Below are positions 42,416 to 52,600 of a DNA stretch of 64,000 nucleotides, one piece after another. The position numbers were made by a program, and so were the translations under genes. Each line of letters opens with the position of its first letter. Within the stretch, counting starts at the first letter, position 1. Under the pieces are notes generated by a model that was not told the DNA's origin, made no database searches, and worked only from the letters and a program-made list of their open reading frames with translations. This DNA is from Persephonella atlantica (lineage in GTDB: Bacteria; Aquificota; Aquificia; Aquificales; Hydrogenothermaceae), in the NCBI RefSeq assembly GCF_016617615.1, contig NZ_JAACYA010000002.1:1-64000 (forward strand), written 5' to 3'.

Positions 42416-43372
42416 TTACTCCTCTTCTACTACAGGTTTTGTTATCATAGCTGCATATCTGTCTTTAACTTTTCCCAGCTTTGCCATAAATTTGAGTCTG
42501 TCCTCCACATAAAGATTTAGTTCTTCTTCCCTTGATACGAATAGAGGAATTTCTGTTCCCTTTTTCCAGCTCAGTATATCTTTTATTCTGGTCTTTTTTT
42601 TCACAAATTCAAGTCTCAGCTTTACATTAAGCCTATATATCTTTTCCTCTATATTTTTTCTCCACACTGGATCCTCAGCAAAAGCAACCTGCGAATAAAC
42701 GATATCCTTTATTGGCAAAAACATACTCTGAGGAAAACAGAAGAAAAATGGAGCTTCATATCCGTCAATATCCATCTTACACTCAACAATGATGACCTTT
42801 TCGTTTGGAGATACTATTCTTGCAAGACTTGGATTAAGTTCGATAGACTTTACCTCTATCATTACGGGATAAAAAGAGTCCCATACCTGTTCAAATGATT
42901 TAAGAGCAGTATTAATAAAATCCTCTACAACTCTCATCTCAAGTTTTGTAAACTCTCTTCCTTCTACTTTAAAAGGTTTTGCTGGTCCTCCAAACAGAAT
43001 ACTTATAACAGTAAATACAAGTCTTGAATCCACAACTAAAAGGGCATTTTCTTTTAGAGGTCTCATAGAAAAAATTGTGTAACTTGAGGGGAGGGGAATT
43101 TTGAGCATAAAGTTCTGGAATCTTGATATGTATATGTTTTCTTTTGTAACCATATTAACGTGCGGGAGTATCTTTCTCACATCTTCCCTGAATGCTTTTA
43201 TCCACCGTTCAAATATCAGTTCAAATCCGGGAAGCCCACCTTTTTTTATATGTTCTACCTGTGAAAAGTCAAAGGGAGCTACTGGTTCTTTTCTTTCCTC
43301 TTCTTTCTTTTCTTCTTCACCTCCACCAAGTAAAGCATCTATCTCTTCCTGAGATAGGAATTCTTCAGACAT
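42416..43372 (-). CDS. fliM: Flagellar switch protein FliM
   Basis: A 318-aa C-ring protein. The CheY-binding peptide LSQEEIDALLGGG stands at residues 5-17, followed by a CheC-like middle domain (FERWIKAFREDVRKIL, DSRLVFTVISILFGG) and a C-terminal SpoA domain that pairs with FliN. This shows that CheY-P controls rotation in the classical way. Ribosome site AGGAGAG. Order fliG-fliM-fliN. Confidence 0.94.
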   Translation of the reverse strand: MSEEFLSQEEIDALLGGGEEEKKEEERKEPVAPFDFSQVEHIKKGGLPGFELIFERWIKAFREDVRKILPHVNMVTKENIYISRFQNFMLKIPLPSSYTIFSMRPLKENALLVVDSRLVFTVISILFGGPAKPFKVEGREFTKLEMRVVEDFINTALKSFEQVWDSFYPVMIEVKSIELNPSLARIVSPNEKVIIVECKMDIDGYEAPFFFCFPQSMFLPIKDIVYSQVAFAEDPVWRKNIEEKIYRLNVKLRLEFVKKKTRIKDILSWKKGTEIPLFVSREEELNLYVEDRLKFMAKLGKVKDRYAAMITKPVVEEE

Positions 43373-43382
43373 ATTGTCTCTC

Positions 43383-44408
43383 CTAAATCATTTCTTCTCC
43401 AGCTCCGTATTCTATAACTCCCTTCTCTATCAGACCTTTAATTGTGGCGATAATCTTTTTCCTTGCATTTTCAACCTCAGATTTTTTAATGGGTCCCAGT
43501 ATTTCCATATCTTCAAGGAACATCTGGGCAGCTCTTTTTGACATGTTAGACAGAAACTTGTCCATAATTTCTGATGGTGCTCCTTTAAGTGCAATAAGAA
43601 GGTCATTTTTATCAACAACTTTGAGTATCTCAATAATTGCTCTGTTGTCCAGTTTGACAATATCCTCAAATTTAAACATTTTCTCTTCAATCGTATCTGC
43701 AAGAGATGGGTTTTCTTTTCTGATCTCATCAAGTATTTCCTGTCCTAATTCTTTTGGCAACACATTAACAATTTCGGCTGCTATGTCCACACCACTTAAT
43801 GTTTCTTCTTTTCCTGCTCCTATTGTCAGGAGTTCTTCCTCAAGTGTATCTGCTACCATCTTCAGCATATCGCTGGATATCTTTTCTATTGAGGCTATCC
43901 TTTTTATAACTTCTTCCTGAACATTAGTAACTCCCAATCTTTTGGGCAGATACTGTATGATCTCAGCTGCTTTCACAGGTTTTAGCTGTGACAGGATAAG
44001 GGCTATAACCTGAGGATGTTCGTTTTGAATAATATTGGCAACAAACTTTGGATCCATTTTCTCAAGCTCTCTGAAAATAGCCTTACCCTCTTCTACTGTC
44101 AGGGTTTCTGCCAGCAGTTTTTCTAATTTATCTGGAGGAAGAGCCTGCTCAAGAATTTTTTTCAGATTTTCTGGGGCAATTTTTATGGGAGCGACCTCTC
44201 TTAAGGCTTCAAAAGCCTCTTCAACAATTTTTTTTGCAGTCTCTTTGGATGGCGGCTCAACAGTCAGAATCTGCTTTATCAGCCTTTCTATTTCATGTTC
44301 TTTCAGGTACTTGAATATTGTTACTGTAGCATCTTCAGGCAGTAAGGACAGCAGTATGGCAGCCTTTTCTGGACCTTTAAGCTCTTTTTCTTTTTTCTCT
44401 TCTGGCAA
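43383..44408 (-). CDS. fliG: Flagellar switch/torque protein FliG
   Basis: A 341-aa three-domain protein: N-terminal FliF-binding domain (KAAILLSLLPEDATVTIFKYL), middle domain with EHPQVIALILSQLKP (EHPQ motif that binds FliM), and C-terminal torque domain (KFEDIVKLDNRAIIEILKVVDKNDLLIALKG, charged ridge). The start codon is TTG, with GAAGGAT six nt upstream formed by the end of the PilZ gene; start and stop are 3 nt apart, so translation is probably coupled. Confidence 0.93.
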   Translation of the reverse strand: MPEEKKEKELKGPEKAAILLSLLPEDATVTIFKYLKEHEIERLIKQILTVEPPSKETAKKIVEEAFEALREVAPIKIAPENLKKILEQALPPDKLEKLLAETLTVEEGKAIFRELEKMDPKFVANIIQNEHPQVIALILSQLKPVKAAEIIQYLPKRLGVTNVQEEVIKRIASIEKISSDMLKMVADTLEEELLTIGAGKEETLSGVDIAAEIVNVLPKELGQEILDEIRKENPSLADTIEEKMFKFEDIVKLDNRAIIEILKVVDKNDLLIALKGAPSEIMDKFLSNMSKRAAQMFLEDMEILGPIKKSEVENARKKIIATIKGLIEKGVIEYGAGEEMI

Positions 44409-44411
44409 TCT

Positions 44412-45047
44412 CTATCCTTCAAAAATTATTTTTTCTGATACTTTAATATATTTCCTGATGATGTAATTAATCAAGTTTACGTTGGAGTCTATAACCCTGC
44501 CTCCTACCACGTTATACATATCTTTTGATTCAATATGTACTACCTCTATCTTAAAAAGTAGATTTTCCTGTTGTGATTCAACCTCAAGGATGTCACCTTT
44601 CTTTATATTGTCTCCTACAAAAATAAGGTATATTCCCATTCCAGATTCGCTTATCTCGTATATACACCCTGTATCTGTCAGCAGTCTGTTCTCCTTTTTA
44701 ACATTAAAATGACCAAGATCCTCACAGCAAAAATGAAATCTGTAAAAACGCCTCTTTTCTTCTGTAGATCCGCTTTGTATAAATTGAACAGTAATGTGAT
44801 CCTCACCCTCATTAACAACAACGGCATCTTTTACATAAAGGCTGTCTCTTTCGGGAAACAGGATTGATAATCTGCTTCCTTTTTTCAGCAGCTTTTTTAT
44901 CTGGTATGGATTTATGGATACAATTTTTGCTGTATCTTTTTCTGTACTTTCCATCTGAAAACTGAATATCATATCAAACTCAGTGGTTAAAGGTCTGTCT
45001 GTACACTCTCTCTTTATTTTTATAAATCCTGTAAATCTTTTATCCAT
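44412..45047 (-). CDS. PilZ-domain protein, YcgR-like c-di-GMP flagellar brake
   Basis: A 211-aa protein with an N-terminal YcgR-like barrel (about 1-95) and a C-terminal PilZ domain. The c-di-GMP motif RRxxxR is present as [10 protein letters not shown] (about 98-107) and the second motif (D/N)xSxxG appears as YEISESGMG. On binding c-di-GMP such proteins slow or bias the motor by contacting FliG/FliM. The gene directly precedes fliG and overlaps the upstream MCP gene by 8 nt, which fits this job. Confidence 0.82.
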   Translation of the reverse strand: MDKRFTGFIKIKRECTDRPLTTEFDMIFSFQMESTEKDTAKIVSINPYQIKKLLKKGSRLSILFPERDSLYVKDAVVVNEGEDHITVQFIQSGSTEEKRRFYRFHFCCEDLGHFNVKKENRLLTDTGCIYEISESGMGIYLIFVGDNIKKGDILEVESQQENLLFKIEVVHIESKDMYNVVGGRVIDSNVNLINYIIRKYIKVSEKIIFEG

Positions 45048-46311
45048 CTTTTAATATTCCTGCAGTTTTTTCAGATATTTCTATCTCTGCATAGCTTTTA
45101 TTGTTTTTTACAGCGTCAATAAGTGCGTTAAGATATCTCTGTGTTTCTCCCTCCAGTATCTGGGACAGTATATTTCCTGTGATAATAATACTCTCCTCCA
45201 TACTTTTAAATACAGTACCAAACTGATAAATATTTTTTGATACATTTATAAGTTCTGACTTTACTATACTGAGGGATTCTCTCTGTCTGTGTATAATTTC
45301 AGATATCTCATCTGTTATCGTTACTATTTTTTCTATTCCTGACAGGAGTTTTTCCATATCTCTACCTGAAGATTGTATAACAGATTGGAGTCTTGTAGCC
45401 TCCTCTGACTTTTCTTCTATCTCAATGGCAAGTTTTTTCATTGAGAAAGATATCTTTTCTATAATCTCTCCTATCTCATAGGTTTCCTTTTTTGTTTTAT
45501 TTGCCAGAGTTCTTACTTCATCTGCAACCACAGAAAAACCTTTGCCTGCTTCACCTGCTCTTGCTGCTTCTATGGCTGCATTAAGTGCAAGAAGGTTAGT
45601 CTGATCTGCTATCTTTTTAATAGCTTCAACTACTTCTTTTATGTTCTCTGAGTGTTTAGTGAGCAGATCAACATTTTCTTTTAGAGAAACAACATCATGT
45701 GAAAGTTTCTTAACCTGCTCCATAGAGGAAATAACACTCTGTGTATGCAGGGACATTTTATCCTTAATTCTGTTAAAATCTTTTTTTAGATTTATGATGT
45801 ATCTGCTTATATTTTCAACTGAGAGGGAAAGTATCTCTGAAGATACAGCAAGCCGAAATATATCCCTTTCAACCTTTTTATTCTCTCCTCTTAGTTTCAG
45901 AAACACAACAACCATGGAGATAACACTATCTGTGAGGCTCTCTAACTTTTCTTTAAGCTTCCTTTCATCTGTATCAGTTTTGAGGTTATCTAATATATCC
46001 AGTGTATTCACAGATGAGACATCTATTCCCGTTATGTCTGATATCCTTTCCTTTATTCTTCCTGTATATCTCTCTATATCTCTGAATACAAGGAAAAATC
46101 CTATTCCAGAGCTGAGAAGTACAACAAGAGGAATAGCTATCAGATAAGACACACCTCTTTCGTAATGCATTCTGCTTTCTACAGTATCTCCCTGACCCCT
46201 CTTGAGAAGATATCTGTAATTTTTAAACTCATAATGGGACATCACGGTTAATAAACCGGCAAACAGTATCTGAACTGCAAGTGTAACAATAAGTTTACCC
46301 TTTATACCCAA
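45040..46311 (-). CDS. Methyl-accepting chemotaxis protein without a periplasmic sensor domain
   Basis: A 423-aa transducer. Two membrane helices (about 8-25 and 54-75) enclose only ~28 periplasmic residues, too few for a ligand-binding domain. The cytosolic part holds the highly conserved signalling tip ([20 protein letters not shown] and [15 protein letters not shown]). It may sense membrane or energy state, or work with a partner. Start codon TTG with AAGGTAAG upstream. It is located between the second transducer and the PilZ gene inside the chemotaxis operon. Confidence 0.85.
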   Translation of the reverse strand: MGIKGKLIVTLAVQILFAGLLTVMSHYEFKNYRYLLKRGQGDTVESRMHYERGVSYLIAIPLVVLLSSGIGFFLVFRDIERYTGRIKERISDITGIDVSSVNTLDILDNLKTDTDERKLKEKLESLTDSVISMVVVFLKLRGENKKVERDIFRLAVSSEILSLSVENISRYIINLKKDFNRIKDKMSLHTQSVISSMEQVKKLSHDVVSLKENVDLLTKHSENIKEVVEAIKKIADQTNLLALNAAIEAARAGEAGKGFSVVADEVRTLANKTKKETYEIGEIIEKISFSMKKLAIEIEEKSEEATRLQSVIQSSGRDMEKLLSGIEKIVTITDEISEIIHRQRESLSIVKSELINVSKNIYQFGTVFKSMEESIIITGNILSQILEGETQRYLNALIDAVKNNKSYAEIEISEKTAGILKDG

Positions 46312-46313
46312 GA

Positions 46314-48134
46314 CTACTTACCTTTTTGATGGGAAAAAATCCTGTACAGTTTAATCAGTTTATCAGATATTGCCTTTGACAGCTCAACAAGTTCTTTTAT
46401 CTTTTCATGTGCTTTTTCATAATCTCCTGTACTGTGTAGTCTTATAGCTTCTATGCCACTTTCATGGAAAAGGGTGTGAGCTTTTTCAAGCTCTTCCATT
46501 ATGTTCTGGGCTTCTATACCATACCCTTCTGCCTTTGGAATTCCTTCTCTGTACATCCACTTTCCAAGATCACACTGGGTATGGTCAACAGGATGGAAAC
46601 TTTTCTTTCCTTCCATTGCCTGAACAATTTCCTCAATAAATCTGGCATGATCCAGAATTCTCGTAAGAAGCTGGAATGCTTCATCTTTTCTCAGTTCACT
46701 GAACAGCCTCCATACATCTTCTCCATTCCTGATTGTGTTCAGGGCTATATCATCAAGTTTTATTGCTATATCAAGAATGTCATCAATAGCTTCTGTTAAA
46801 GATGACGCATTTTCTGCAACCACCTTTGCCCTTTCTGACTGCTGCTGTGTAGCACTGGTCTGTTTCTGTATCATATCTGTTATCTTTTTGTTTGCTTCCA
46901 TAATTCTGTCAAATATTCTGTCAATCTCTTCAGAGTACTCTGCTCCCTCATTTATTATTTCTCTGACATTATTTACCTCTGCTTCTGTGTTCTCCATCTC
47001 GTTCATAATTGACGTGACAACATCCCTTATTTCATTAGCACTTTTTGATGTTTTTTCTGCCAGTTTTCTTACTTCGTCAGCAACAACGGCAAACCCTCTT
47101 CCCACTTCTCCTGCTCTTGCTGCTTCTATAGCTGCGTTTAGTGCAAGAAGGTTAGTCTGCTCTGTTATTTCCAGTATAACATCAAGGATATGTTCTATTC
47201 CTGATATTCTCTTTTTCAGCTCAGATGTTGATTCTGTTAATCTTGTGATAACATTCACTGACTGTTTTATGTTAGACACAGACTTACTGATAGCCTCTGC
47301 TCCATTTTCTACCAGTGTGTTTATATCCTCCTGTGTCTTCTGTACCTCCTGTATAGACTTTGTCAGCTCCTCAGTCGCTCCGCTTATCCGGTTTACTGAG
47401 TTTACAATATTCTCAAGTTTCTCTTTAAAGCTCCTCATTTCTTCCCTTATCTCATAGGCACTGATACCGATAAGGGAGTTCTCGTAAAGGGTAAGAGAGA
47501 GTTTTGGAGATGCATCATTTAATATCTTCTCTATGTTTCTCTCTGCTGTAACATCTTTCCATGTAGAAGCGTATCCAACAATATTTCCATCAGCATCTGT
47601 AACGGCAAATCTGTAGGACTCTATAACATGGTTTCCAACGACAATGTCTGCATTTTTTTTAACTTCCCCTGGTTTTAGTTCTTTCAGCAGTTTCTTTATT
47701 CTGTCCGGGTCTTTATGAAATCTGTGTATGGACATTCCTTCAGGATGCTCCCAGTCAATCTGAAATCCGTAAACCCTGTTTATATCTTCTCCAAGACTTT
47801 TCAGTATCTCCTTTCCTCTTTTATTTACGAATATCAGCTCGTTGCCGTTTTTTCCTTCTTTAAACTCAGTAGATGCAATAAAAACCCCCTCTTCCTGAAG
47901 ATAATCCAGGATTTTCCATCCTTCTTTCGCACTGTTTTTTATATCTTCAAGCTGACTTTGTATCTGGGATAGCTTTTCAGTTGTTTGCTCAAGCTGACTC
48001 TCTTTTTCCTGCAACTCTTTTTGAAGTTCCTCAACTGTATTTTCAAGATTCTTTATGTACTCCTCTTTCTTTTCAAGTTCCTCTTTCAATCTATCCACTA
48101 CCTTATAAACATCTCTGCATCCAAACAGGCCCAT
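46314..48134 (-). CDS. Soluble chemoreceptor with PAS and CZB zinc-binding domains
   Basis: A 606-aa cytosolic receptor with no membrane helix. Order of parts: N-terminal coiled coil (~10-75), PAS-like domain (~80-200, ending in [17 protein letters not shown]), signalling helices with the conserved tip ([20 protein letters not shown]), and a C-terminal CZB domain with [13 protein letters not shown] and later HTLFHESG, the His/Cys zinc site. CZB receptors respond to zinc and oxidants such as hypochlorous acid in other bacteria; PAS may sense redox or a small ligand. Strong ribosome site AAGGAGG. Confidence 0.88.
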   Translation of the reverse strand: MGLFGCRDVYKVVDRLKEELEKKEEYIKNLENTVEELQKELQEKESQLEQTTEKLSQIQSQLEDIKNSAKEGWKILDYLQEEGVFIASTEFKEGKNGNELIFVNKRGKEILKSLGEDINRVYGFQIDWEHPEGMSIHRFHKDPDRIKKLLKELKPGEVKKNADIVVGNHVIESYRFAVTDADGNIVGYASTWKDVTAERNIEKILNDASPKLSLTLYENSLIGISAYEIREEMRSFKEKLENIVNSVNRISGATEELTKSIQEVQKTQEDINTLVENGAEAISKSVSNIKQSVNVITRLTESTSELKKRISGIEHILDVILEITEQTNLLALNAAIEAARAGEVGRGFAVVADEVRKLAEKTSKSANEIRDVVTSIMNEMENTEAEVNNVREIINEGAEYSEEIDRIFDRIMEANKKITDMIQKQTSATQQQSERAKVVAENASSLTEAIDDILDIAIKLDDIALNTIRNGEDVWRLFSELRKDEAFQLLTRILDHARFIEEIVQAMEGKKSFHPVDHTQCDLGKWMYREGIPKAEGYGIEAQNIMEELEKAHTLFHESGIEAIRLHSTGDYEKAHEKIKELVELSKAISDKLIKLYRIFSHQKGK

Positions 48135-48148
48135 CTTTTGCCTCCTTA

Positions 48149-48544
48149 CTATTTTTTCATTGCAGAAAAGATCTTCTCTATTTTTTCCTTCAATATTTCA
48201 GCTGTGAATGGCTTCACGATGTAGTTATTAACACCTGCTTTTATAGCTAAAAGTACGTTCTCTTTTTTTGCTTCTGCTGTAACCATCAAAACAGGCAGTG
48301 ATTTGAGCTGTGGGTCTTTTCTTATCTCCTGAACAAGTTCCAGCCCTGTCATATTAGGCATATTCCAGTCTGTTATAACAAAGTCGTACTTCTGGGATTT
48401 TAGTTTCTGGAGGGCTACCTTTCCATCCTCTGCTTCATCAATATTTTTAAAACCAAGCTGTTCTAACAGCCCCTTTATAATTCTCCTCATGGTAGCCATG
48501 TCGTCCACCACAAGTATCTTTATGTTTGGATCTGGTAATGCCAT
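48149..48544 (-). CDS. cheY: Chemotaxis response regulator CheY
   Basis: A 131-aa single-domain receiver. Acidic pair D14/D15, phosphorylation site D59 ([12 protein letters not shown]), T89 (VTAEAKK) and K111 (IVKPF) are all in place. The DWNMPNM context is typical of motor CheY. Phosphorylated by CheA it should bind FliM to change rotation; CheZ (51942) should remove the phosphate. Placed between the receptor genes and cheV. Confidence 0.95.
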   Translation of the reverse strand: MALPDPNIKILVVDDMATMRRIIKGLLEQLGFKNIDEAEDGKVALQKLKSQKYDFVITDWNMPNMTGLELVQEIRKDPQLKSLPVLMVTAEAKKENVLLAIKAGVNNYIVKPFTAEILKEKIEKIFSAMKK

Positions 48545-48545
48545 T

Positions 48546-49520
48546 TTATTCCTCCTTGTGTTTTTTGACGGCGTATTTATGTACCAGTTTCAGCAGGTCA
48601 GGTGCATCAAACTTAACCAGATGTGCATCGGCATTAACAAATTTTGCTTTATCAACAGTAGCTTTATCACTGAGTGATGTATTTATAATAATAGGTATCT
48701 TTGATAGCTGGGGATGTTCTTTTATTTTTCTTGTAAATGTCAGACCATCCATACCTGGCATCTCTATATCAGAAACAATAAGCTGGATATAATCAGTTAT
48801 ATCTTTGCCTTCAGATGCAGCTCTCTGGAGAAAGTTGTTCAGTATATCCAGCCCTTCAAGACCACTTGTCGCCTCTATAACTGTGTGCCCATCTTTCTCA
48901 AGTATGCCTCTTATAATCTTACGGGCAACAGGAGAATCATCAAGAATAAGAATAGTGAAATGTCCGCTCCTCTCAATTTCTTCTTCTGGTATCTCTTCCT
49001 CCATTCCAAATATCTTAATCATTCCAAGCTCATCTAATATTCCTTCAAAATCAAGAAGAAGAAGAAGATTTCCATCTTCAATCTCTATAACTCCCACAAT
49101 TTTCCCACCTAATCGTTCCTCAATACTTGGTGGAGGCTTCTTTATTTCAGCCCACTTTATTCTCCTTATCCTTTTTGCTTCGTGGACAATAACTCCAACA
49201 ATTTCCCTCAAAAACTCCATCACAATCACATATTTTCCAGCTCCCTCAGGCTCTCTTATTTTCATCCATTTTGCCAGATTAACTATCGGTACGATTTCTC
49301 CCCTTATCTTTGCAATACCTTCAACTTCTGGAGGTGAACCTGGGGATTTTACAATATGTTCTGGTTTTCTTGTCACTTCTCTCACCTTCGCAACATTAAC
49401 GCCAAGCACCCATTCATAGATTTCATTATTTTCCAGAACCTCGTACATTCTGAAATCTATTATCTCTAATTCGTTTGCTCCTGTTTCCAGTATCTTTGGG
49501 AGAAAGTCCTTTTTAGCCAT
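48546..49520 (-). CDS. cheV: CheV: CheW-receiver coupling protein
   Basis: A 324-aa protein: N-terminal CheW-like domain (about 20-175, with [37 protein letters not shown]) and C-terminal receiver (about 190-320, [14 protein letters not shown], the phosphosite in [13 protein letters not shown]). CheV links receptors to CheA and, when phosphorylated, tunes adaptation. Since CheB and CheR are not in this window, it may be a main adaptation factor here. Ribosome site GGAGGAA. Confidence 0.92.
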   Translation of the reverse strand: MAKKDFLPKILETGANELEIIDFRMYEVLENNEIYEWVLGVNVAKVREVTRKPEHIVKSPGSPPEVEGIAKIRGEIVPIVNLAKWMKIREPEGAGKYVIVMEFLREIVGVIVHEAKRIRRIKWAEIKKPPPSIEERLGGKIVGVIEIEDGNLLLLLDFEGILDELGMIKIFGMEEEIPEEEIERSGHFTILILDDSPVARKIIRGILEKDGHTVIEATSGLEGLDILNNFLQRAASEGKDITDYIQLIVSDIEMPGMDGLTFTRKIKEHPQLSKIPIIINTSLSDKATVDKAKFVNADAHLVKFDAPDLLKLVHKYAVKKHKEE

Positions 49521-49532
49521 TTAGTTCCTCCA

Positions 49533-50027
49533 TCAAAGGTTCTCAGGCCTGAAAACCTTTTTTATGTTAAGCAATGTTAAAAGCTCTTTTTTTCCTTTTT
49601 CATCTTCAACCATTATCACTCCGTCAATAAACTCAGGATCTATTCCTATAGAGTTCATAGGTGGAGGCTGTATCTCTTCTGGATTGATGTTTATTGCTCC
49701 TTCTACTCTATCAACTGTGATACCTATATGTCCCATATCCGTTTCCACAACAACAATAAAGGGATTTTCCAGACTGTCTTCCCCCTTAAGACCGAACTTC
49801 CTTTTCAGACTGACAACAGGAATAATATTTCCCCTCAGGTTCATAACCCCTAATATGTAATCCTTTGTTTTAGGGACAGGTGTTATCTCTATATTTTTTG
49901 TTATTTTAATAACATCTTTTATGTTTATACCTATCAGCTCATCGTTTAAGTAGAATGTTATCAGTCTTTCCTCTTTTGATACCTCTTTTTCTATCTCTCT
50001 AAGACCTAAAACTTCTATTTCTGACAT
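49533..50027 (-). CDS. cheW: Chemotaxis coupling protein CheW
   Basis: A 164-aa single CheW domain: FYLNDELIGINIKDVIKI, TPVPKTKDYILGVMNLRGNIIPVVSLK and MGHIGITVDRVEGAININPEEIQPPP. It bridges receptors and CheA. Its start codon shares one base with the cheA stop (TAATG), giving tight translational coupling. Confidence 0.93.
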   Translation of the reverse strand: MSEIEVLGLREIEKEVSKEERLITFYLNDELIGINIKDVIKITKNIEITPVPKTKDYILGVMNLRGNIIPVVSLKRKFGLKGEDSLENPFIVVVETDMGHIGITVDRVEGAININPEEIQPPPMNSIGIDPEFIDGVIMVEDEKGKKELLTLLNIKKVFRPENL

Positions 50028-51931
50028 TACAGCACCCCTACAAGCTGTGATTTTTTATCGTTAATAAGTGAGTTGGTATCGACTATCAAAACGACCTTTC
50101 CGTCTCCTGTTATTGTTGCACCTGCTATTCCCTGAACATCTTCAAGAAGTTTCCCTAATGGTTTTATAACAATCTCCTCTTCTCCAAAAAGGTCTTCCAC
50201 AGCTATTGCAATATTCTTTTCGCCCACCCTTACTATAACAATAAACTCTTTCTTACTTTCATCAGGTATGTCAAACAGCTCGTTAAGACTAAAGAGCAGA
50301 TAAACTTCATCTCTGAGCATAAATGATTTAAACTGTCCTATATGTTTGACATTTTCTGGCTCATATCTGACTATCTCAACTACAGAGTAAAGAGGAATGG
50401 CAAATATCCTGTTGTTTGCCCCCACCATAAGGGTTCTGATAATAGCTACAGTCAGAGGCAGTTTCATAATAAATTTCGTTCCTTCTCCCAGTTCACTCTC
50501 CACTTCAATGGTTCCCCTCAGGGAATGTATCGTTGATGCCACCACGTCCATTCCAACGCCTCTACCTGACACATCACTTATCTGTTCAGTGGTGGAAAAC
50601 CCTGGCATAAATAAAAGTTCGTAAGCTTCTTTTTCGCTCATATTCTGTGCCTGTTCAGGTGATATAAGACCCTTTTCAACTGCCTTTTTCTTTACCTTCT
50701 CAACATCTATTCCTCTTCCGTCATCTTCAATTGCAATAATTATCCTATCTCCTTCCTGAAAGGCTGACAGCTTTACTGTTCCTGCCTCTGGCTTGCCTTT
50801 CATAACTCTTTCTTCTGGTGGTTCAATACCGTGATCTATTGCATTTCTAACAAGATGAATCAATGGGTCTTCTAACTTGTCTAATATTGACCTGTCTATT
50901 TCTGTATCTTCTCCTTCTAAAACTAAATTTACTTTTTTATTCAGTTTCTTTGCCAGATCTCTTACTATCCTTGGAAACTTGCTGAATATCTTTTTGACAG
51001 GTTGCATGCGGAGTTTCATTACAGCATCCTGAAGATCACTTACCGTCCTGCTCATTCCTGTTATAGAGTCAAGGAGTTCCTCAACTGTTTCTCCTGATGC
51101 TTCCAATCCAGAGGCAAGCTTTACTATTCTGTTTCTATCCAAAACCAGCTCTCCTACAAGGTTCATCAGAACCTCGACCCTTTCAACATCGACTCTGATA
51201 ACCTCCTCTTTCTTTTCAGATTTTTTCTTTTTCTCTTTTACTGGTTTCTCTGGAGTTTCTCTTTTTTCATCTTCCTTTTCTTTTTTTATCTTTATAAGGT
51301 CTTTAACGTCCTTTCCTTCTGAAATTATCTTTTCAAGTTTTTCTATCACTTCTAACGGAGGTCTCTCATCTGGAGGCAGTAAAATTATTTCCTCAAGTAT
51401 TCCTGCAAGGTCTTTACCTGGATACTGAAGAATCAATCTTTTGATCTCTTCGTCAACACCTTCAACAAATTCTATTTCTTCAGGATTAATATTTTCTGAG
51501 TTTACGACTTCAGGTTCAACAATATCCCCTCCAGAAAGAACATTTTCCAGTCTGTTGAGTATATCCCTCACATCTTCTTCGTCAGGTATCTCTTCATTTT
51601 CTTTAAGCATTTCCACTGCTTCTTTCAGTTTGTCAACACCTTCAAGTATAACATCCATCATTTCTGAGGTAAGTTTCAGCTCGTCGTTTCTCAGAAGATT
51701 AAAGATGTCTTCAATTTTATGTGCTATCTCCACAACAGAGGTCAGCCCCAAAAAACCTGCTCCACCTTTGAGTGTGTGCATTCCTCTGAATATTTTGTTA
51801 AGAAGCTCTTTATCTTCAGGGTTTTCTTCTAATTCTATAAGCTCCTGATCTAGATCAGACAGAATTTCATCTGCCTCAACCAGAAACTCTTCTAAAATCT
51901 CTCTCATATCATCACTGAAGTTTAACTTCAT
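50027..51931 (-). CDS. cheA: Chemotaxis histidine kinase CheA
   Basis: About 634 aa. P1 phosphotransfer domain with the phosphorylated histidine in FRGMHTLKGGAGFLG (His 52), a charged linker with an extra helical region (~150-245) and no clear P2 CheY-docking domain, P3 dimerization (RVEVLMNLVGELVLDRNRI), P4 kinase (HLVRNAIDHGIEPPEER; DDGRGIDVEKV; GRGVGMDVV) and a CheW-like P5. It phosphorylates CheY and CheV. The ATG at 51931 is preferred, having GTGAGGGAAA at good spacing; the in-frame ATG seven codons upstream overlaps cheZ. Confidence 0.93.
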   Translation of the reverse strand: MKLNFSDDMREILEEFLVEADEILSDLDQELIELEENPEDKELLNKIFRGMHTLKGGAGFLGLTSVVEIAHKIEDIFNLLRNDELKLTSEMMDVILEGVDKLKEAVEMLKENEEIPDEEDVRDILNRLENVLSGGDIVEPEVVNSENINPEEIEFVEGVDEEIKRLILQYPGKDLAGILEEIILLPPDERPPLEVIEKLEKIISEGKDVKDLIKIKKEKEDEKRETPEKPVKEKKKKSEKKEEVIRVDVERVEVLMNLVGELVLDRNRIVKLASGLEASGETVEELLDSITGMSRTVSDLQDAVMKLRMQPVKKIFSKFPRIVRDLAKKLNKKVNLVLEGEDTEIDRSILDKLEDPLIHLVRNAIDHGIEPPEERVMKGKPEAGTVKLSAFQEGDRIIIAIEDDGRGIDVEKVKKKAVEKGLISPEQAQNMSEKEAYELLFMPGFSTTEQISDVSGRGVGMDVVASTIHSLRGTIEVESELGEGTKFIMKLPLTVAIIRTLMVGANNRIFAIPLYSVVEIVRYEPENVKHIGQFKSFMLRDEVYLLFSLNELFDIPDESKKEFIVIVRVGEKNIAIAVEDLFGEEEIVIKPLGKLLEDVQGIAGATITGDGKVVLIVDTNSLINDKKSQLVGVL

Positions 51932-51941
51932 TGCTTTTCCC

Positions 51942-52466
51942 TCACATTCCAAACTGTTTTAATATATCATCAACATCTTCCTGTGATACTTCTCTTTTCC
52001 ACTCCAGTTCTTCAAGTTTACCTTTCAGTTCTTCCCTTTTCTCTTCTGACTTCTCTTCTTTTATTCCAAACAGAAGAAGTATTTTCAGTATCTCTTTTTC
52101 AACATCGGTTATAAAGTTTGAAATTTTTAGAAGTCTCTGTGATACTATATCCTGAAACTCCAGCAGAGTAAGAGATTCTGTCAGTATTTTCAAGGACTTC
52201 TCACAGTTTCTTCTCAGAATATCCTTTATTTTTTTGTCCTTAACTTCCTCTACCACATCAAGTGACTCTTTAAGCAGAGAGGTTATCTCCATAATATTAT
52301 CAATAAGTTTTTGTGTTGCTTCCTCGCTTTCTCTGATGGCAAGCTTTATATGTTCGTTAACAGTTTTGAATCCTTCTTTCCTTGTCTGAAGACCTTCTAT
52401 TTCTCTTTTGTAATTTTCTATAATATCTAATAACCTTTTCAGTTCCTGAAAGAGACCTTCTCCCAT
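51942..52466 (-). CDS. cheZ: CheY-P phosphatase CheZ
   Basis: About 174 aa, nearly all helical. The active region LEFQDIVSQRLLKISNF keeps the Asp and Gln spaced as D-x-x-x-Q in E. coli CheZ (D143, Q147), and the C-terminal SQEDVDDILKQFGM matches the CheY-binding tail of CheZ (DQVDDLLDSLGF-like). It should dephosphorylate CheY at the receptor cluster or motor. The ATG at 52466 has AGGAGGAAG immediately upstream, so it is preferred to the ATG ten codons earlier. First gene of the chemotaxis operon. Confidence 0.85.
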   Translation of the reverse strand: MGEGLFQELKRLLDIIENYKREIEGLQTRKEGFKTVNEHIKLAIRESEEATQKLIDNIMEITSLLKESLDVVEEVKDKKIKDILRRNCEKSLKILTESLTLLEFQDIVSQRLLKISNFITDVEKEILKILLLFGIKEEKSEEKREELKGKLEELEWKREVSQEDVDDILKQFGM

Positions 52467-52494
52467 TGCTTCCTCCTGTATAATATTTGTTAAC

Positions 52495-52521
52495 ATTTCG
52501 GAAATATTACAGGATTAATTA
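52495..52521 (-). promoter_or_regulatory. Candidate sigma-28 promoter for the cheZ-cheA operon
   Basis: On the minus strand TAAT (52518-52521), 15 nt, TCCGAAAT (52495-52502), 29 nt before the cheZ start. The -10 box is identical to that of the flgF promoter. Chemotaxis operons are classical sigma-28 targets, which supports the reading. Confidence 0.5.
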
Positions 52522-52600
52522 CACTTAATATTAACTGGCCATAATTATTAATAGGTTAGTTGTTGACGATAATTTTATAAAGCTTAACTTAATACTGAAA

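Noticed and set aside
46735-47457. A 240-codon plus-strand frame
   Set aside because: It lies wholly antisense to the conserved signalling region of the PAS-CZB receptor and is Ser/Ile-rich, typical for the shadow of a helical coding sequence.
48805-49419. A 204-codon plus-strand frame
   Set aside because: Fully antisense to cheV, with no ribosome site and low-complexity Ser/Ile composition.
52568-52581. Sigma-28 promoter for the flgN-like gene (GACGATAA)
   Set aside because: The -10-like box is good, but no TAAA/TAAT lies 15 nt upstream, so the site does not meet the pattern of the other four.
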